DNA of 64,000 nt. Source: an uncultured Helicobacteraceae bacterium. GTDB taxonomy: Bacteria; Campylobacterota; Campylobacteria; Campylobacterales; Helicobacteraceae. The DNA lies in NCBI GenBank assembly GCA_944323755.1, contig CALUTR010000002.1, positions 124,001 through 188,000 of the forward strand, read 5' to 3'. A model generated the notes under the pieces. That model was not told where the DNA came from, ran no database searches, and worked only from the letters and a program-made list of their open reading frames with translations. The position numbers and the translations under genes were made by a program. Positions 27,945 to 37,593 of the stretch are shown here, piece by piece; position 1 is the first letter of the stretch, and each line of letters starts with the position of its first letter.

Positions 27945-28986
27945 TTAACCATTTTTTATTTTGCATTATTTTGCATATAGAATCTATATTTTCTCTAAAA
28001 ATCACAATATTATCACCATTTTTAAAAATACAAGGTCGGTTATTAATCTGTAATATAGTTTTATCTTGTGTGAAAAAATCTTGTATTGATTTATTGATTA
28101 GATTCTCGCATTGCTTTTTAAATGAGATATTTAGGTATTTTGGAAATATACATATATTTGACTCTTCATCTATAATATTAATTGACCCATATTTTTCATT
28201 ATCACTATTATGAAGCAATGCAAGGATAAAATGTTTTGTTAAATATATATTTAGTAATGCCTTTAGTAATGCCATAAAAGCTCTATATTTTTCAAAATAT
28301 TTTAAAAGAATCAATATTAGCATTAGAAACATCAGATAAGATATTAAACCAAGTCTTTGCATTATCTTTATATACGCCATCAGAAAATAAGCTATAAGAT
28401 AAATAAGCAATATCAACATTACTCATAATGTCTTGCAATAATTCCAAATCTTCTTTGTTGTTTATGACTAATTCTGCTTCTTTATTTAGATTTGCTATGA
28501 TGAGCAATTCATTAAAATGTCCACATGTACCACCTATACAGATATTATTCTTATCAAAAAATGCTAAATAATCCATTATGTTAATATCATGATTTTGCAT
28601 ATCAAAAAGTGGAGTAAGTGTAAAATCAACCATATCCAAATACCTATCTACTGCATTTTCTATATTTTTATTGTCGTGGTATCTATCTTGCAAAGTAGAA
28701 TCTAATATAGCTATGAATTCTATTTTATAAATTTGCTTGATAATATCTAGATTTTTATTTAGATTTAATTCATTTAATATTGGGGTATTTTCTATGACTT
28801 GATCTATGTGATTTTGTATTTGCCGTATTTCATCATTACTAAAATCACCTTTTACATAGGCTAAATTTTGTGATTGTCTTTCATTATGAATCTTTAAATG
28901 GCTGTAGTTTGTGCTATGGATATTAGATTTTGTTTGTTTGCATATAGATTAATAAATAGAATTGATAGTAATAAAATTTTTAACAA
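27941..28986 (-). pseudogene. Broken gene for an exported protein of unknown function
   Basis: Reading across frames gives one protein of about 345 residues. It has a TTG start at 28986, a signal peptide LLKILLLSILFINLYA, then, after a frameshift near 28925, NYSHLKIHNERQSQNLAY and a hydrophilic body in frame to a stop at 28292. After a further shift near 28295 it continues EKYRAFMALLKALLNIYL and ends near the ynfA start. The body contains two cysteines in ICIGGTCGHF. I do not recognise the family. It lies downstream of the chemoreceptor on the same strand and is part of the decayed block. Confidence 0.6.
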
Positions 28987-29011
28987 AACAGACTTCCCTG
29001 TATAAACTAAA

Positions 29012-29048
29012 AATTAATACAATGAAGTTTTGCCTCATTGTATTAATT
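29012..29048 (-). terminator. Terminator of the - strand chemoreceptor gene
   Basis: A perfect 14-bp inverted repeat (AATTAATACAATGA and its complement) encloses a 9-base loop. On the - strand it is followed by TTTTTAGTTT. It lies 3 bases beyond the stop of the chemoreceptor gene. Confidence 0.75.
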
Positions 29049-29051
29049 GTA

Positions 29052-31172
29052 TTAAAATTTCTTTTTATTCACATCTTGGAGTATCTTTATAGCCACAGAA
29101 TCCACTGCATTGCTAATTTCTTGTGAATGGTTAGCGATTTTTACATTTTGCTGTGTGATAGATTCTAGCTTTTCAATTGAATCATTAATTTGAGTGATAC
29201 CTTGAGATTGCTCTTTTATAGATTCTGCCATATCATTAATTGATTGAATTAATACATTTGTATTTGCTTCTATTTCGCTTAAGCTTTGCTGTGTTCGTTC
29301 TGCTAGCTTTCTGACCTCATCTGCAACCACTGCAAATCCTCTTCCATGCTCTCCTGCACGCGCCGCTTCAACAGCAGCATTTAATGCAAGTAGATTTGTT
29401 TGTTCTGCTATATCTCTAATGATAACAATAACTCTTTTAATACCTTCGCTTTGGCTCATAACCTCGCTAGTTCTACTATTAACATTCTGCATAGATGCTG
29501 TTATTTCATCTACAGCTTGTGATGTATATTTAAGCGATTTTGCTTGTGTGTTACTTGATTGGATTAGGTTTCCAACTGCCTCTTCTAATTCTTTTGATTT
29601 TTCTTCTAATTCGTGTGCAAATTCTGCAGAAGTATTTAGCATATTTCTTATTTCTTCACCTAATGCATTTGTAACTAATTCCACTCTGCCTTTTGCATCT
29701 TGTACTTCTGTAGTAAAATCAAGCTCCGTATATGAGTCAAAAACCCTTGCAATCTCATTTGTATTACTACCGATTTTTTTCTGCAATACATCAAGCATAT
29801 TGTTTAATACATCTTTTAGCTCTGCTAATTGAGGATTTGCTGGATTTTCGGTAATTCTTGCTGTTAAGTCACCAGATTCTATTGCTTTTGCAGTTTCTGC
29901 TGATTGTATTATTGCTTGATAGTCTTGTTTTAATCCTAATTCAGTTCTTTTGATATTTTCATTTATCGCTATACCCATCGCACCTAATTCATCATTTGAA
30001 CGAATTGTGATTAATGATACATTGTTTGTTTCGTGATTAATATATTTAAAAAATGAAATCAGTCCATTTAAAAGTATAGGCAATCTAAGTCCAACAATCA
30101 TTCTTACGCTATATGCGATAATTGATAAAACTACTACTAAAAATATAAATGCTGCGGTTATGATGATATTTTGTAATTTATACATTGGTGCAAGGACGGC
30201 TTTCATAGGAGCTGTTACAAGTATCGACCAATAGCTACTTTCATCTAGTGTTGAAAATGAAGATATGCTTGCAATGCTTAAATTACCAGATGAATCAATA
30301 TAATCATCAAATACTTGATCTTGGTGATTGCGTATAGCAGATAGTATTTTTTCAACTGAAGGATCTGGATTAATTTCTTTTATATTTTTTGATATAAAAT
30401 CTTTATGTCCGTGTATTGCTATCATACCAGTATCTGTAACTAAAGTCCTTATATCATGCTCAAATACATCAAGATCTTCATCTGTGAGTTGCTTTGAAAT
30501 ATTTGCAAAATCAAAAGTTGAACCAAGTATTCCAACTACTTTATTTTGAGCATTGACGATAGGAACAGCGATATTAAGACCTAAAAAGTCATTACCAACA
30601 AAATTAAGCTTATTTGGTTGAGAAACATACACCTTGCCATTATCACTTGTAACTTTCTTAAAAATATCTGTAAAAATAGGAGAAGTTATGAAGCTATTTG
30701 ATGCCTTGACAGATTTTACACCATTTACTTTGTATCCATTTGTATCTGAAAATAGCATAACGAAATTTCCATTATCTGTTTTATAAATATCATCTACAAC
30801 ACTATTAGCAATGATTGATGTATCTATTAAATACAAATAAGCATAAGATGAATGTTGTGCTGAATCAAACATATATTGTATAAGAGATTCTATTTCTTCT
30901 GTTGTAACACCACTTTGTGTCTTATGAATCAATAGAGCATTGAGTGATGAGCTGACACCTCTAGTTAAGACTATATTCTCATTCAACATTGCTTCAATTT
31001 CATTGACATATCTTTTTGATGCATTTATAACTATTTTTTCTGCATCATCTCTCATACTTTCTTTTACTTTATCAATGACTATAAATCCCATAACAAATAA
31101 ACCAACTATAAGCGTAACACCTATGCATAAGATTAATTTTTTCGCTATAGATAGATTTCTATACCAGTTCAT
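29052..31172 (-). CDS. Methyl-accepting chemotaxis protein with periplasmic Cache-type sensor
   Basis: This 706-residue transmembrane receptor has a TM helix at about residues 12-33, a periplasmic ligand domain of about 300 residues with dCache features (the middle part has [20 protein letters not shown]), a second helix near 335-355, a HAMP-like region, and a cytoplasmic hairpin with the universally conserved [20 protein letters not shown] tip. ATG 31172 with GGAGG at correct spacing is preferred; the frame stays open further upstream. The C-terminus ends NKKKF. It is divergent from a second receptor with an almost identical cytoplasmic half. The ligand is unknown. Confidence 0.93.
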   Translation of the reverse strand: MNWYRNLSIAKKLILCIGVTLIVGLFVMGFIVIDKVKESMRDDAEKIVINASKRYVNEIEAMLNENIVLTRGVSSSLNALLIHKTQSGVTTEEIESLIQYMFDSAQHSSYAYLYLIDTSIIANSVVDDIYKTDNGNFVMLFSDTNGYKVNGVKSVKASNSFITSPIFTDIFKKVTSDNGKVYVSQPNKLNFVGNDFLGLNIAVPIVNAQNKVVGILGSTFDFANISKQLTDEDLDVFEHDIRTLVTDTGMIAIHGHKDFISKNIKEINPDPSVEKILSAIRNHQDQVFDDYIDSSGNLSIASISSFSTLDESSYWSILVTAPMKAVLAPMYKLQNIIITAAFIFLVVVLSIIAYSVRMIVGLRLPILLNGLISFFKYINHETNNVSLITIRSNDELGAMGIAINENIKRTELGLKQDYQAIIQSAETAKAIESGDLTARITENPANPQLAELKDVLNNMLDVLQKKIGSNTNEIARVFDSYTELDFTTEVQDAKGRVELVTNALGEEIRNMLNTSAEFAHELEEKSKELEEAVGNLIQSSNTQAKSLKYTSQAVDEITASMQNVNSRTSEVMSQSEGIKRVIVIIRDIAEQTNLLALNAAVEAARAGEHGRGFAVVADEVRKLAERTQQSLSEIEANTNVLIQSINDMAESIKEQSQGITQINDSIEKLESITQQNVKIANHSQEISNAVDSVAIKILQDVNKKKF

Positions 31173-31355
31173 AATTGCCTCCCAAAAATAACTTCTGATA
31201 CCTTGAAACACTAAAGAATTATAATAACTATTGTAACTAAAAATAACAACTTTAATGTATATTATTTTGTAATAATTACTTAATAAAAAATATTTAAAAA
31301 TATAGTAGATATGAATATTTGGTGGCTGCATTAATGATATCTTAACCATTTTATG

Positions 31356-31389
31356 ATACTATCTTTATTTCGTAATAAAGTCATAGTAT
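31356..31389 (+). promoter_or_regulatory. Inverted repeat directly before a chemoreceptor start
   Basis: ATACTAT-c-TTTATT-tcgt-AATAAA-gtc-ATAGTAT forms an imperfect hairpin with 13 pairs just before the AGGAG and ATG of the gene at 31402. It could be an operator or an mRNA structure limiting translation. It lies in the 229-base divergent promoter region of two receptors; no other signal there is clear. Confidence 0.4.
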
Positions 31390-31401
31390 AAGGAGATATT
31401 A

Positions 31402-33423
31402 ATGACGCTTAACATAAAAGCTAAAGTTGTATTAACAGCTAGTATAGTGGTAATTATAGCTGTAATATCACTAAGTGTTATCAGTATGATAATGAATAAA
31501 TCAAACACTATTGCTAGATTTACAGAAACACAAGCAAATGAACTTAGAGTAATAAATAGACTCATTCAAAATACCAATATGCAATCTAAAATTGCTTTAG
31601 ATGGTTTGCTGCATGAAATAGAAGCTATGCCTATAAGTGAGATTGATACACCTGATAAATTATTAGCAAAGGTTGGTCCTTTGTTAAAAACACATCAATT
31701 AGCAACAGGAACTTTGCTAACTTATATTGGTTTACCAGATGGTAGATTTGCTAAGTATACGCCAAATTCAGGTAGATTATACACGATTGCAGGTGGCATT
31801 GGATCTTCACTTGATATAACTACTAGATCGTGGTATAAAGGTGCAATAGAAGCTGATGGATTATTTCAATCAACTGTATATGAAGATCAAATTACAGGAA
31901 TGAGCTGCTTTACTTATGCTATTCCTTTTAAAATAAATGGTAAATTAGTTGCAGTTCTTGGCGTAGATATACTTCTTAGTGATTTACAAAAGAATTTTGA
32001 CAAAATTAGCGAAGAAAATAACACAAATATTTTTGCACTAGATTCAAATGATACACCGTATGCAGCGACAGATAAAAGTATAATTTTAAAACACGATGCA
32101 CTATTTAGCAGAATCGCAAATCAATCTAAACAAATCAAAAATCTTGAACCATTTATTTACCACGATAATGGCAACGACAAGTATGCACAATGTTTAAATT
32201 ATGATGATGTAAACTTTGCAAACTATACACTTTGTAGCGTTGAAGATGCCTCTGATATAGAAGATCCAATATTTAAAGCAGGCGTTATTCAGCTTTTATT
32301 AGGAGCAATATTTGCTATTGTCGCTAGTGCTGTTTTATATTTCCTTATAAATTATTTATTAAAGCCTATTGAATTGATTCAAAAAGGTTTAGATTCATTT
32401 TTTTCTTATCTTAATCATGAAAGCAAGGTTGCACATCCTATACAAATTAAAGCAAATGATGAACTTGGTGATATGGCAAGAGCGATCAATATAAACATAA
32501 ATAAAACTCAAGATTCTCTAAAACAAGATGAAGAGGCTATTATGCAATCAGCAGAAACTGCAAAAGCAATAGAATCTGGCGACTTAACAGCAAGAATTAT
32601 AAAAAATCCTGCAAATCCAAAACTTATAGAATTAAAAAGTGTTTTAAATAAAATGCTTGATGTGTTGCAAAATAAAGTTGGTAGTGATATGAATGAAATA
32701 AATAGAGTATTTAATTTATACAAAGCACTTGATTTTGCAACAGAAGTAAAAGATGCCAAGGGTGAAGTTGAAGTAACAACAAATATATTAGGTCAAGAAA
32801 TAAGAAATATGCTTACTACTTCAGAAAAATATGCTAAAGATCTAGTAAAACAAACAGATACATTGCAAGAAACTATGAAGAAATTATTAGAAGGAAGCTC
32901 ATCGCAAGCAAGCTCATTGCAACAGTCTGCTGCAGCTATAGAAGAAATTGCAAGCTCTATGCAAAATGTTAGTCACAAAACTGCAGAAGTAACGCAACAA
33001 GCAGAGGATATTAAAGGTATCGTAGGTGTTATAAAGGATATAGCAGATCAAACAAATTTATTAGCACTAAATGCAGCAATCGAGGCAGCAAGAGCTGGAG
33101 AACATGGTAGAGGTTTTGCTGTAGTTGCTGATGAAGTAAGAAAATTAGCTGAAAGAACTGGTAAGTCTCTAAGTGAAATAGAAGCAAATATTAATATTTT
33201 AGTCCAAGGTATTAATGATATGAGTGAAGCTATTAATGAGCAAACCCAAGGTGTAGGACAGATCAATCAAGCTGTTTCAAAATTAGAGAGTATTACTCAT
33301 GATAATGTGGAAGTTGCAAATACTACTAACAATATTACATTAAAAGTAAATGGTATAGCTAGTGATATTTTGAAAGATGTGAATAAAAAGAAGTTTAAAA
33401 CAAATGAAGAAGAGGCAATTTAA
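31402..33423 (+). CDS. Methyl-accepting chemotaxis protein with dCache sensor
   Basis: This 673-residue receptor has TM1 at about residues 8-30, a periplasmic dCache domain with the signature [10 protein letters not shown] and [23 protein letters not shown] (typical of amino-acid or carboxylate sensors), TM2 near 295-320, a HAMP region, and the signalling tip [27 protein letters not shown] lies before the ATG. The cytoplasmic part, including a rarely seen block [16 protein letters not shown]...NMLDVLQ, is nearly the same as in the divergent neighbour, while the sensor differs. The tail is NKKKF plus eight residues. Confidence 0.93.
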   Translation: MTLNIKAKVVLTASIVVIIAVISLSVISMIMNKSNTIARFTETQANELRVINRLIQNTNMQSKIALDGLLHEIEAMPISEIDTPDKLLAKVGPLLKTHQLATGTLLTYIGLPDGRFAKYTPNSGRLYTIAGGIGSSLDITTRSWYKGAIEADGLFQSTVYEDQITGMSCFTYAIPFKINGKLVAVLGVDILLSDLQKNFDKISEENNTNIFALDSNDTPYAATDKSIILKHDALFSRIANQSKQIKNLEPFIYHDNGNDKYAQCLNYDDVNFANYTLCSVEDASDIEDPIFKAGVIQLLLGAIFAIVASAVLYFLINYLLKPIELIQKGLDSFFSYLNHESKVAHPIQIKANDELGDMARAINININKTQDSLKQDEEAIMQSAETAKAIESGDLTARIIKNPANPKLIELKSVLNKMLDVLQNKVGSDMNEINRVFNLYKALDFATEVKDAKGEVEVTTNILGQEIRNMLTTSEKYAKDLVKQTDTLQETMKKLLEGSSSQASSLQQSAAAIEEIASSMQNVSHKTAEVTQQAEDIKGIVGVIKDIADQTNLLALNAAIEAARAGEHGRGFAVVADEVRKLAERTGKSLSEIEANINILVQGINDMSEAINEQTQGVGQINQAVSKLESITHDNVEVANTTNNITLKVNGIASDILKDVNKKKFKTNEEEAI

Positions 33424-33431
33424 AGTAGGGA

Positions 33432-33460
33432 TACATTTCTAGAGCATACCTAGAAATGTA
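33432..33460 (+). terminator. Hairpin after the + strand chemoreceptor
   Basis: A perfect 11-bp repeat (TACATTTCTAG and complement) surrounds a 7-base loop 9 bases after the stop. There is no T run after it, so it may be a weak terminator, an mRNA-stabilising hairpin, or an operator for the araC-type gene that starts 14 bases later. Confidence 0.45.
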
Positions 33461-33473
33461 ACACATAGTTTAT

Positions 33474-34382
33474 ATGGATTTAATTTTTAGTTTTCCAAAA
33501 GATTTACAAAAAATATTTAATAATATTTCTTTCACTAGTGATCACTTTGCATTCTCTGTATATACTCAAGAAATAAGTCATATAAAACCTGTACAAGTAT
33601 ATACTAGTATGCATTCATTAATATTAGTGCAAAGTGGAGAAAAATACATTTATACGAAAAATGGTAACTATAAAATTTCTGCTGGACAAGGTTTATTTTT
33701 AAAATCTGATTCATATAAATTAAGTAATATAGTAACGGGAGATAATCCATATAAGGCTATATTGCTTTTTTTTGATAATACACTTTTAATTGAAACAATA
33801 TCAAAGTCTAATATTTTTCATATGCTAAATGATATAAAAAATCAAGAAAGTGATATTTTTACTTTAAATACATCTAAAATTCTTGTAACAATCACTGAAA
33901 GTTTTGAAACATATATTCATACCATAAACAATACACCATCATGTGTATATACAATACTTCCATTAGTAAAACATAAATTTGAAGAGTTATTTTTATATTT
34001 AAGTTTAGAATATAGTGATATTTTTTGTGAATTTGTTAGAAATATTATGAAAGAGCATGATTTAAATATAGACATGATATCACTTTTAGATGGTAAAGAA
34101 TATCTAAATGTTTCTGAGATGGCTAAAATTATAAATACGGATCAAGCAAGCTTTAGCCGTAAATTTAAATCTATTTTTGGATTAAGTCCTAAAAATTGGA
34201 TTGATGAAAAAAGATTTGATAGAGCTATAGCATTACTTCAAAGTTCTAATAAAAATATCCAAGAAATTTGCTTAGAATGTGGATTTAGTTCTCCATCATG
34301 GTTTATTGAAAGATTTAAAAAACGATACAATCAAACTCCAAAACAATATCAGAAATCAAAAAACTTATATTTTTTATCATAA
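33474..34382 (+). CDS. AraC-family transcriptional regulator
   Basis: This 302-residue protein has an N-terminal cupin-like sensing domain of the AraC type (SLILVQSGEKYIYTKNG, AGQGLFLKSD) and a C-terminal double helix-turn-helix: VSEMAKIINTDQASFSRKFK as the first and IQEICLECGFSSPSWFIERF as the second, followed by the family tail YNQTPKQYQ. Regulators of this family usually control adjacent genes; the receptor upstream and the exported propeller protein downstream are candidates (inference). The effector is unknown. Confidence 0.92.
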   Translation: MDLIFSFPKDLQKIFNNISFTSDHFAFSVYTQEISHIKPVQVYTSMHSLILVQSGEKYIYTKNGNYKISAGQGLFLKSDSYKLSNIVTGDNPYKAILLFFDNTLLIETISKSNIFHMLNDIKNQESDIFTLNTSKILVTITESFETYIHTINNTPSCVYTILPLVKHKFEELFLYLSLEYSDIFCEFVRNIMKEHDLNIDMISLLDGKEYLNVSEMAKIINTDQASFSRKFKSIFGLSPKNWIDEKRFDRAIALLQSSNKNIQEICLECGFSSPSWFIERFKKRYNQTPKQYQKSKNLYFLS

Positions 34383-34453
34383 AAATAATACAAAATATTA
34401 TTTTATCCTGCAATAATGTCTAATGTAATTCATTAATATTTTAAGGAGAAAAA

Positions 34454-35308
34454 ATGCTAAAAAAGAAACTTAATTTTTTTGTTTTATCTACAATACTATT
34501 TTGTAGTCTATCACTACAAGCTAAGGAATTTGATGGTTTTGCTAGTCCAGAAAGTATATATGGTAATAAACATGGTATTTTTGTTAGTAATGTAGGAAAA
34601 GAATTATTACCACTAGAAAAGGATAATGATGGTTTTATTTCAAAACTAGATTCAAATGGAAATGTCATAGAAAAAAAATTTATAAGTAATTTAAATGCGC
34701 CAAAAGGAATGAATAGCATAGATGATATTCTTTATGTAGCTGACATTGATACTATAAAAGGTTTTGATCTAAATAATAAAAAAGAAGTATTTAATTTACC
34801 AATAAAAAATGCGGTGTTCTTAAATGCTATAGAAATTTTAGATAACAATACATTATTAGTAAGCGATACAGGTACTGGAATAATCCATGTAATTGATATA
34901 GATAATAATAAATATGATACTTTTGTAAAATTAGATTCTAAATTTGCTGGTCCAAATGGATTATTACTTGATAAAAATAATAATCGTTTGATTGTTGTTG
35001 GCTATGATCCTGCAGGTAAATCTAAAGGTAGTGTAGTTGCAATTGATTTAAATAATAAAAAACAATTAGCAATTACCAAACCACTTGGTGCTCTTGATGG
35101 TATAGTGTTTGCAAAAAATGGAGATATGCTTGTTAGTGATTGGGGAGAAAATTTAAAAGGAGTTATATATAGAATTGATAAAAATGGAAATGTAAAAACT
35201 ATAAAAATGGATTTTATGCAAGGACCGGCAGATATATTTTCTGATGGAGAAAATCTTTGGATACCTAAAATGGCTGAATCTAAGATTTTAAAAGTAAATC
35301 TTCCATAA
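34454..35308 (+). CDS. Periplasmic NHL/SMP-30-like beta-propeller protein
   Basis: This 284-residue exported protein has a signal peptide ending SLQA-K at about residue 24. It shows repeated blades with the pattern hydrophobic-hydrophobic-(V/A)-(S/A)-D: ILYVADID, TLLVSDTG, MLVSDWG, LWIPKM, and SKLDSNGNV-type turns, as in SMP-30/gluconolactonase-like and NHL propellers. The function may be lactonase-like or a binding role; the metal ligands were not verified. AAGGAG precedes the ATG. It lies 71 bases after the araC-type gene on the same strand. Confidence 0.75.
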   Translation: MLKKKLNFFVLSTILFCSLSLQAKEFDGFASPESIYGNKHGIFVSNVGKELLPLEKDNDGFISKLDSNGNVIEKKFISNLNAPKGMNSIDDILYVADIDTIKGFDLNNKKEVFNLPIKNAVFLNAIEILDNNTLLVSDTGTGIIHVIDIDNNKYDTFVKLDSKFAGPNGLLLDKNNNRLIVVGYDPAGKSKGSVVAIDLNNKKQLAITKPLGALDGIVFAKNGDMLVSDWGENLKGVIYRIDKNGNVKTIKMDFMQGPADIFSDGENLWIPKMAESKILKVNLP

Positions 35309-35314
35309 CTACAA

Positions 35315-35344
35315 TTTACATACATTTTATAAAATGTATGTAAA
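35315..35344 (+). terminator. Perfect 30-base palindrome after the propeller gene
   Basis: The 30 bases read the same on both strands (TTTACATACATTTTA and its complement). The palindrome starts 6 bases after the stop at 35308 and is followed by TAAATTCTTTTC. It is most likely a transcription terminator; a protein-binding palindrome is the alternative. Confidence 0.6.
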
Positions 35345-35381
35345 TAAATTCTTTTCATATCTACTATTTTTCTATTTGTGT

Positions 35382-35387
35382 TATAAT
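35382..35387 (+). promoter_or_regulatory. Extended -10 promoter element of thiF
   Basis: TGTTATAAT gives a perfect TATAAT (35382-35387) with the extended TG, 28 bases before the TTG start of thiF. The -35 side is an AT-rich, T-periodic stretch, as usual for campylobacterial sigma70 promoters. Confidence 0.55.
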
Positions 35388-35415
35388 CTAGTCCTGTTAA
35401 AAAAAGGAGTTGTAA

Positions 35416-36213
35416 TTGAAAATTAAATTTAATGGTAAAGAAATAGATACACAAATTACTAATAGTCAAGATTTTTTCATGCAAAATAGTAATAATAGCA
35501 GCGATGTTTGGATTATTAATGGTTTTGCTACGAAAGAAAAACATGAATTAAAAGAATTTGATGAATTATTTTGTATACCAAAAGATACTCTCCCTCCAAA
35601 AGATGCTCTTGATGCAATGATGAGAGCAAGACATACACCAAAACTTCATGATAAGCTAAAAAAATGTAGTGTTGCTGTTTGTGGATTAGGTGGGCTTGGG
35701 TCACATATTGCAATAATGCTTGCAAGAAGCGGAATAGGTCGATTAAATCTAATTGATTTTGATGTGGTTGAACCAAGCAATCTAAATCGTCAATCATATA
35801 TGATAGATGATTTAGGAAAATTTAAAACAGAAGCACTCAAAGAGCAAATAGCAAAAATTAATCCATTTATTGAAGTGCATATTAATACACTAAAAATAGA
35901 AGAATCTAATATTAAAGATCTATTTATATTAGATGATATTGTTTGTGAAGCTTTTGATAGCGCCACTGCAAAAGCAATGTTGGCTCAAAATTTTCATAAA
36001 TATTTTGAAGATAAAGTTCTTATTTGTGGATCTGGTTTAGCTGGATATGGAGATTCAAATAGTATTCAAACAAGAAAAATTGCTAATAATTTTTATGTAT
36101 GTGGTGATTTAATAAATGCAGCAAAACCAGGAAATGGACTTATGTCACCAAGGGTAAATATATGTGCAGGACATCAAGCAAATCTAGTATTAGAATTGCT
36201 TGCAAACAAATAA
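35416..36213 (+). CDS. thiF: ThiF-type adenylyltransferase with fused N-terminal ThiS-like domain
   Basis: This 265-residue protein has two parts. Residues 1-57 look like a ThiS ubiquitin-like fold (MKIKFNGKEIDTQI, WIINGFA, DELFCIPK) but do not end in Gly-Gly. From about residue 65 comes an E1-like domain with the nucleotide motif GLGGLGSHIA (90-99), DFDVVEPSNLNRQ and a conserved acidic stretch. ThiF adenylates the ThiS C-terminus in thiazole synthesis. Campylobacterial ThiF proteins of this length carry the same fusion. The start is TTG 35416 with AAAGGAG. It ends one base before the convergent sdaA. Confidence 0.82.
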   Translation: MKIKFNGKEIDTQITNSQDFFMQNSNNSSDVWIINGFATKEKHELKEFDELFCIPKDTLPPKDALDAMMRARHTPKLHDKLKKCSVAVCGLGGLGSHIAIMLARSGIGRLNLIDFDVVEPSNLNRQSYMIDDLGKFKTEALKEQIAKINPFIEVHINTLKIEESNIKDLFILDDIVCEAFDSATAKAMLAQNFHKYFEDKVLICGSGLAGYGDSNSIQTRKIANNFYVCGDLINAAKPGNGLMSPRVNICAGHQANLVLELLANK

Positions 36214-36214
36214 C

Positions 36215-37579
36215 CTAACAAACAGTAGATAAAGTTTTTGCTAATCCACCAAGTGATGTTTCTTTGTATTTGGAGTTCATATCTTTACCAGTTTCATACA
36301 TAGTTTTAATAATATCATCTAAATTTACTATTGGAGTTGATTTTCTACTCATAGCTATTCTTGATGCAGTTATTGCCTTTATAGCGCCAAAAGCATTTCT
36401 CTCTATGCAAGGTATCTGAACTAAGCCACCAACTGGATCACAAGTTAATCCTAGGTGATGCTCCATTGCTATTTCTGCTGCATTACACGCTATACTTGCT
36501 TCAGCACCCATTATTGTGGCTAAACTTGCTGCAGCCATAGAGCTTGCGCTTCCTATTTCTGCTTGACAACCAGCTTCAGCACCACTAATACTTGCATTTT
36601 TCTTATATAAATATCCAACTAACATTGCTGTAAGTAAAAAATCTATCACTTTATCATCATTAAATCCAACTGTATGATTTTTAACATACAACATCACAGC
36701 TGGAATAACAGCACAAGCACCATTTGTTGGAGCTGTAACAACTCTAGCACCACTAGCATTTTCTTCAGCAATTGCAATTGCATATAGCGAAATAAAATCA
36801 ATTATACCCATAGGGTCACTTGTTAATGCTATCCTTTGATTAAGCCCGATAGCTCTTCTTTTCAAGTTTAAACTGCCTGGTAATTTAATATCTTTTGGAT
36901 GGATTCCATTATAATAAACCTCTTGCATTACCTCCCATATTTCTAAGCAATAATTTCTAATTTCATCTTTTGTATGAAACTGTAATTCATAGTTATATGA
37001 TAATTGAGCCAGATTCCAATTATACTTCTTGCACAACTCAAGGCAATCCATAGCTGTATTAAATTTGATATCAAGATTTTTATTAATTTGTGAATTTGGA
37101 TTCTCCTTATGTTTAATAAGCTCAGCCTCACTCATAACAAATCCACCACCAATTGAATAATACTTTTCACTATCTATTATATTTCCATTATCATCTAATG
37201 CTTTTATCTCTAAGCCATTTTCGTGCAATTCAAGGAAGTCTTTTGAAAAAATAAGATCATTGCTATAATCAAAATCAATATCTTTCTCACCAGCAAAATT
37301 CATTTTTTTAGAATCTAAAGCTTTTGATATTACTTCTGCTTGTATCTCTGCATTCAATTCTTTTGCCTTCAGATTACTAAGCCCCCAAATAATAGCCTTA
37401 TCGCTTAAATGTCCCCTACCTGTTAAACTAAGAGAACCATAAAGAGTGATATTTATTTTTGAAATTACATCTATTTTATCTTTTACTTTTTGACAAAATA
37501 GATTACCAGCTAGCATTGGTCCAAGTGTATGAGATGATGATGGACCAACGCCTATTTTAAATATATTAAAATTACTCAT
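36215..37579 (-). CDS. sdaA: L-serine ammonia-lyase (iron-sulfur type)
   Basis: SdaA deaminates serine to pyruvate. The single-chain 454-residue form has the N-terminal FKIGVGPSSSHTLGPM, TAPTNGACAVIPAV, SGAEAGCQAEIGSA and the Fe-S cysteines in IACNAAEIAMEHHLGLTCDP and VQIPCIERN. It is transcribed after the serine transporter gene with 14 bases between them, so uptake and breakdown of serine form one unit. Serine is a main carbon source for many Helicobacter and Campylobacter species. Confidence 0.95.
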   Translation of the reverse strand: MSNFNIFKIGVGPSSSHTLGPMLAGNLFCQKVKDKIDVISKINITLYGSLSLTGRGHLSDKAIIWGLSNLKAKELNAEIQAEVISKALDSKKMNFAGEKDIDFDYSNDLIFSKDFLELHENGLEIKALDDNGNIIDSEKYYSIGGGFVMSEAELIKHKENPNSQINKNLDIKFNTAMDCLELCKKYNWNLAQLSYNYELQFHTKDEIRNYCLEIWEVMQEVYYNGIHPKDIKLPGSLNLKRRAIGLNQRIALTSDPMGIIDFISLYAIAIAEENASGARVVTAPTNGACAVIPAVMLYVKNHTVGFNDDKVIDFLLTAMLVGYLYKKNASISGAEAGCQAEIGSASSMAAASLATIMGAEASIACNAAEIAMEHHLGLTCDPVGGLVQIPCIERNAFGAIKAITASRIAMSRKSTPIVNLDDIIKTMYETGKDMNSKYKETSLGGLAKTLSTVC

Positions 37580-37593
37580 ATTGAATTCCTATA

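Noticed and set aside
19757..29000. selC as an integration site for a mobile island covering the prp/tam block
   Set aside because: selC is a known integration site in enterobacteria, but I found no direct repeat of the tRNA 3' end on the other side of the block and no integrase, transposase or relic of one.
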